From contig CAIZPP010000104.1 in NCBI GenBank assembly GCA_903934875.1, forward strand, positions 1-43,652: a stretch of 43,652 bases of DNA, read 5' to 3'. The first letter of the stretch is position 1, and each line of letters begins with the position of its first letter. The notes under the pieces are model-generated. The model saw only the letters and a program-made list of their open reading frames with translations, made no database searches and had not been told where the DNA came from. Below, one piece after another: positions 43,515 to 43,652 of this stretch. A program made the translations under genes and the position numbers. Origin of the DNA: an uncultured Methylococcaceae bacterium. Lineage in GTDB: Bacteria > Pseudomonadota > Gammaproteobacteria > Methylococcales > Methylococcaceae.

Positions 43515-43652
43515 CAATACCTTCGCCAATCGGCATGAGTGGTTTTGGGTTTGGTCATCATCCGGCAAGGCATGCTATGGCATCAGGGGGATTCAACGAT
43601 GCCTGTGGGCCGAACGATGGCAAAGGCGTAATTGTTATACAAGGATGGATGG
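43515..43652. other. Window end, unexplained
   Basis: An open frame begins at ATG 43535 (MSGFGFGHHPARHAMASGGF) and runs off the window edge. I cannot say if it is coding. Confidence 0.25.

Overview
The window looks like a piece of a gammaproteobacterial chromosome. The housekeeping genes glnA, ubiF, parC, pyrG, kdsA, uvrA, hrpA, hflK and hflC read as close gammaproteobacterial types. A methanotroph of the order Methylococcales is a reasonable guess from the mix of a Nudix/TenI fusion, a RoxA-like di-haem cytochrome, an NsrR-linked norCB cluster and many short palindromic repeats. That is inference; no methane oxidation gene lies in the window.

Layout. 1-5.0 kb: glutamine synthetase (glnA), a Nudix/TenI repair hydrolase, a small secreted SmbP-like protein and ubiF. 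5.0-7.5 kb: an accessory stretch with an RlpA-like protein, a broken metallophosphoesterase gene and a brnT-brnA toxin-antitoxin pair. 7.6-9.9 kb: parC. 9.9-11.5 kb: a lipoprotein, a yoeB-yefM-type toxin-antitoxin pair, an HNH nuclease remnant and repeats. 11.5-14.1 kb: kdsA and pyrG. 14.2-15.4 kb: a DUF4156 lipoprotein, an orphan higA and a nested mobile element. 15.4-23.0 kb: uvrA, a broken SIR2-like gene and hrpA. 23.4-26.5 kb: a DUF2235 hydrolase and a RoxA-like cytochrome. 26.9-33.2 kb: hflK-hflC, an unknown gene and a very large DUF748 protein containing 111-bp internal repeats. 33.4-38.2 kb (minus strand): a nitric oxide detoxification operon (glbN, a ferredoxin-type reductase, a frameshifted HPP-CBS gene, a small membrane protein, norC, norB). 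It is divergent from nsrR, with an NsrR-like operator between. 39.2-41.2 kb: feoA-feoB behind a Fur-box-like site. 41.2-43.6 kb: a nitrilase-like gene, a decayed RAYT transposase between its REP hairpins, and an HNH nuclease gene cut short by a mobile element.

The strongest pattern beyond the genes is a dense system of small non-autonomous mobile elements. One family (about 121-123 bp) ends in TA-CAGCGTTTT/AAAACGCTG-TA, which suggests an IS630/Tc1-type MITE. It occurs as three intact copies of one subfamily (24511, 29421, 33246) and as three copies of another (15162, split by an insertion; 42661; 43435, truncated), with further fragments. A second family (127-138 bp) ends in CTGATGTTACGCA inverted repeats and carries a different pair of inverted GTRG-type REP hairpins in each copy. 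One copy of the second family sits inside a copy of the first with a readable target duplication. These elements abut or truncate genes repeatedly: uvrA starts 6 bp after one, the DUF748 gene starts on the last base of one, and the SIR2-like and HNH genes are cut by others. The accessory gaps are a graveyard of defence-like genes (SIR2, metallophosphoesterase of a probable STAND protein, HNH, Rpn-type, RAYT, toxin-antitoxin modules).

The most coherent functional system is the NO-response unit. NsrR would sense NO and release the glbN-norB operon, pairing a truncated haemoglobin and a flavin/iron-sulfur reductase (NO dioxygenation) with a cytochrome c-type NO reductase (NO reduction to N2O).
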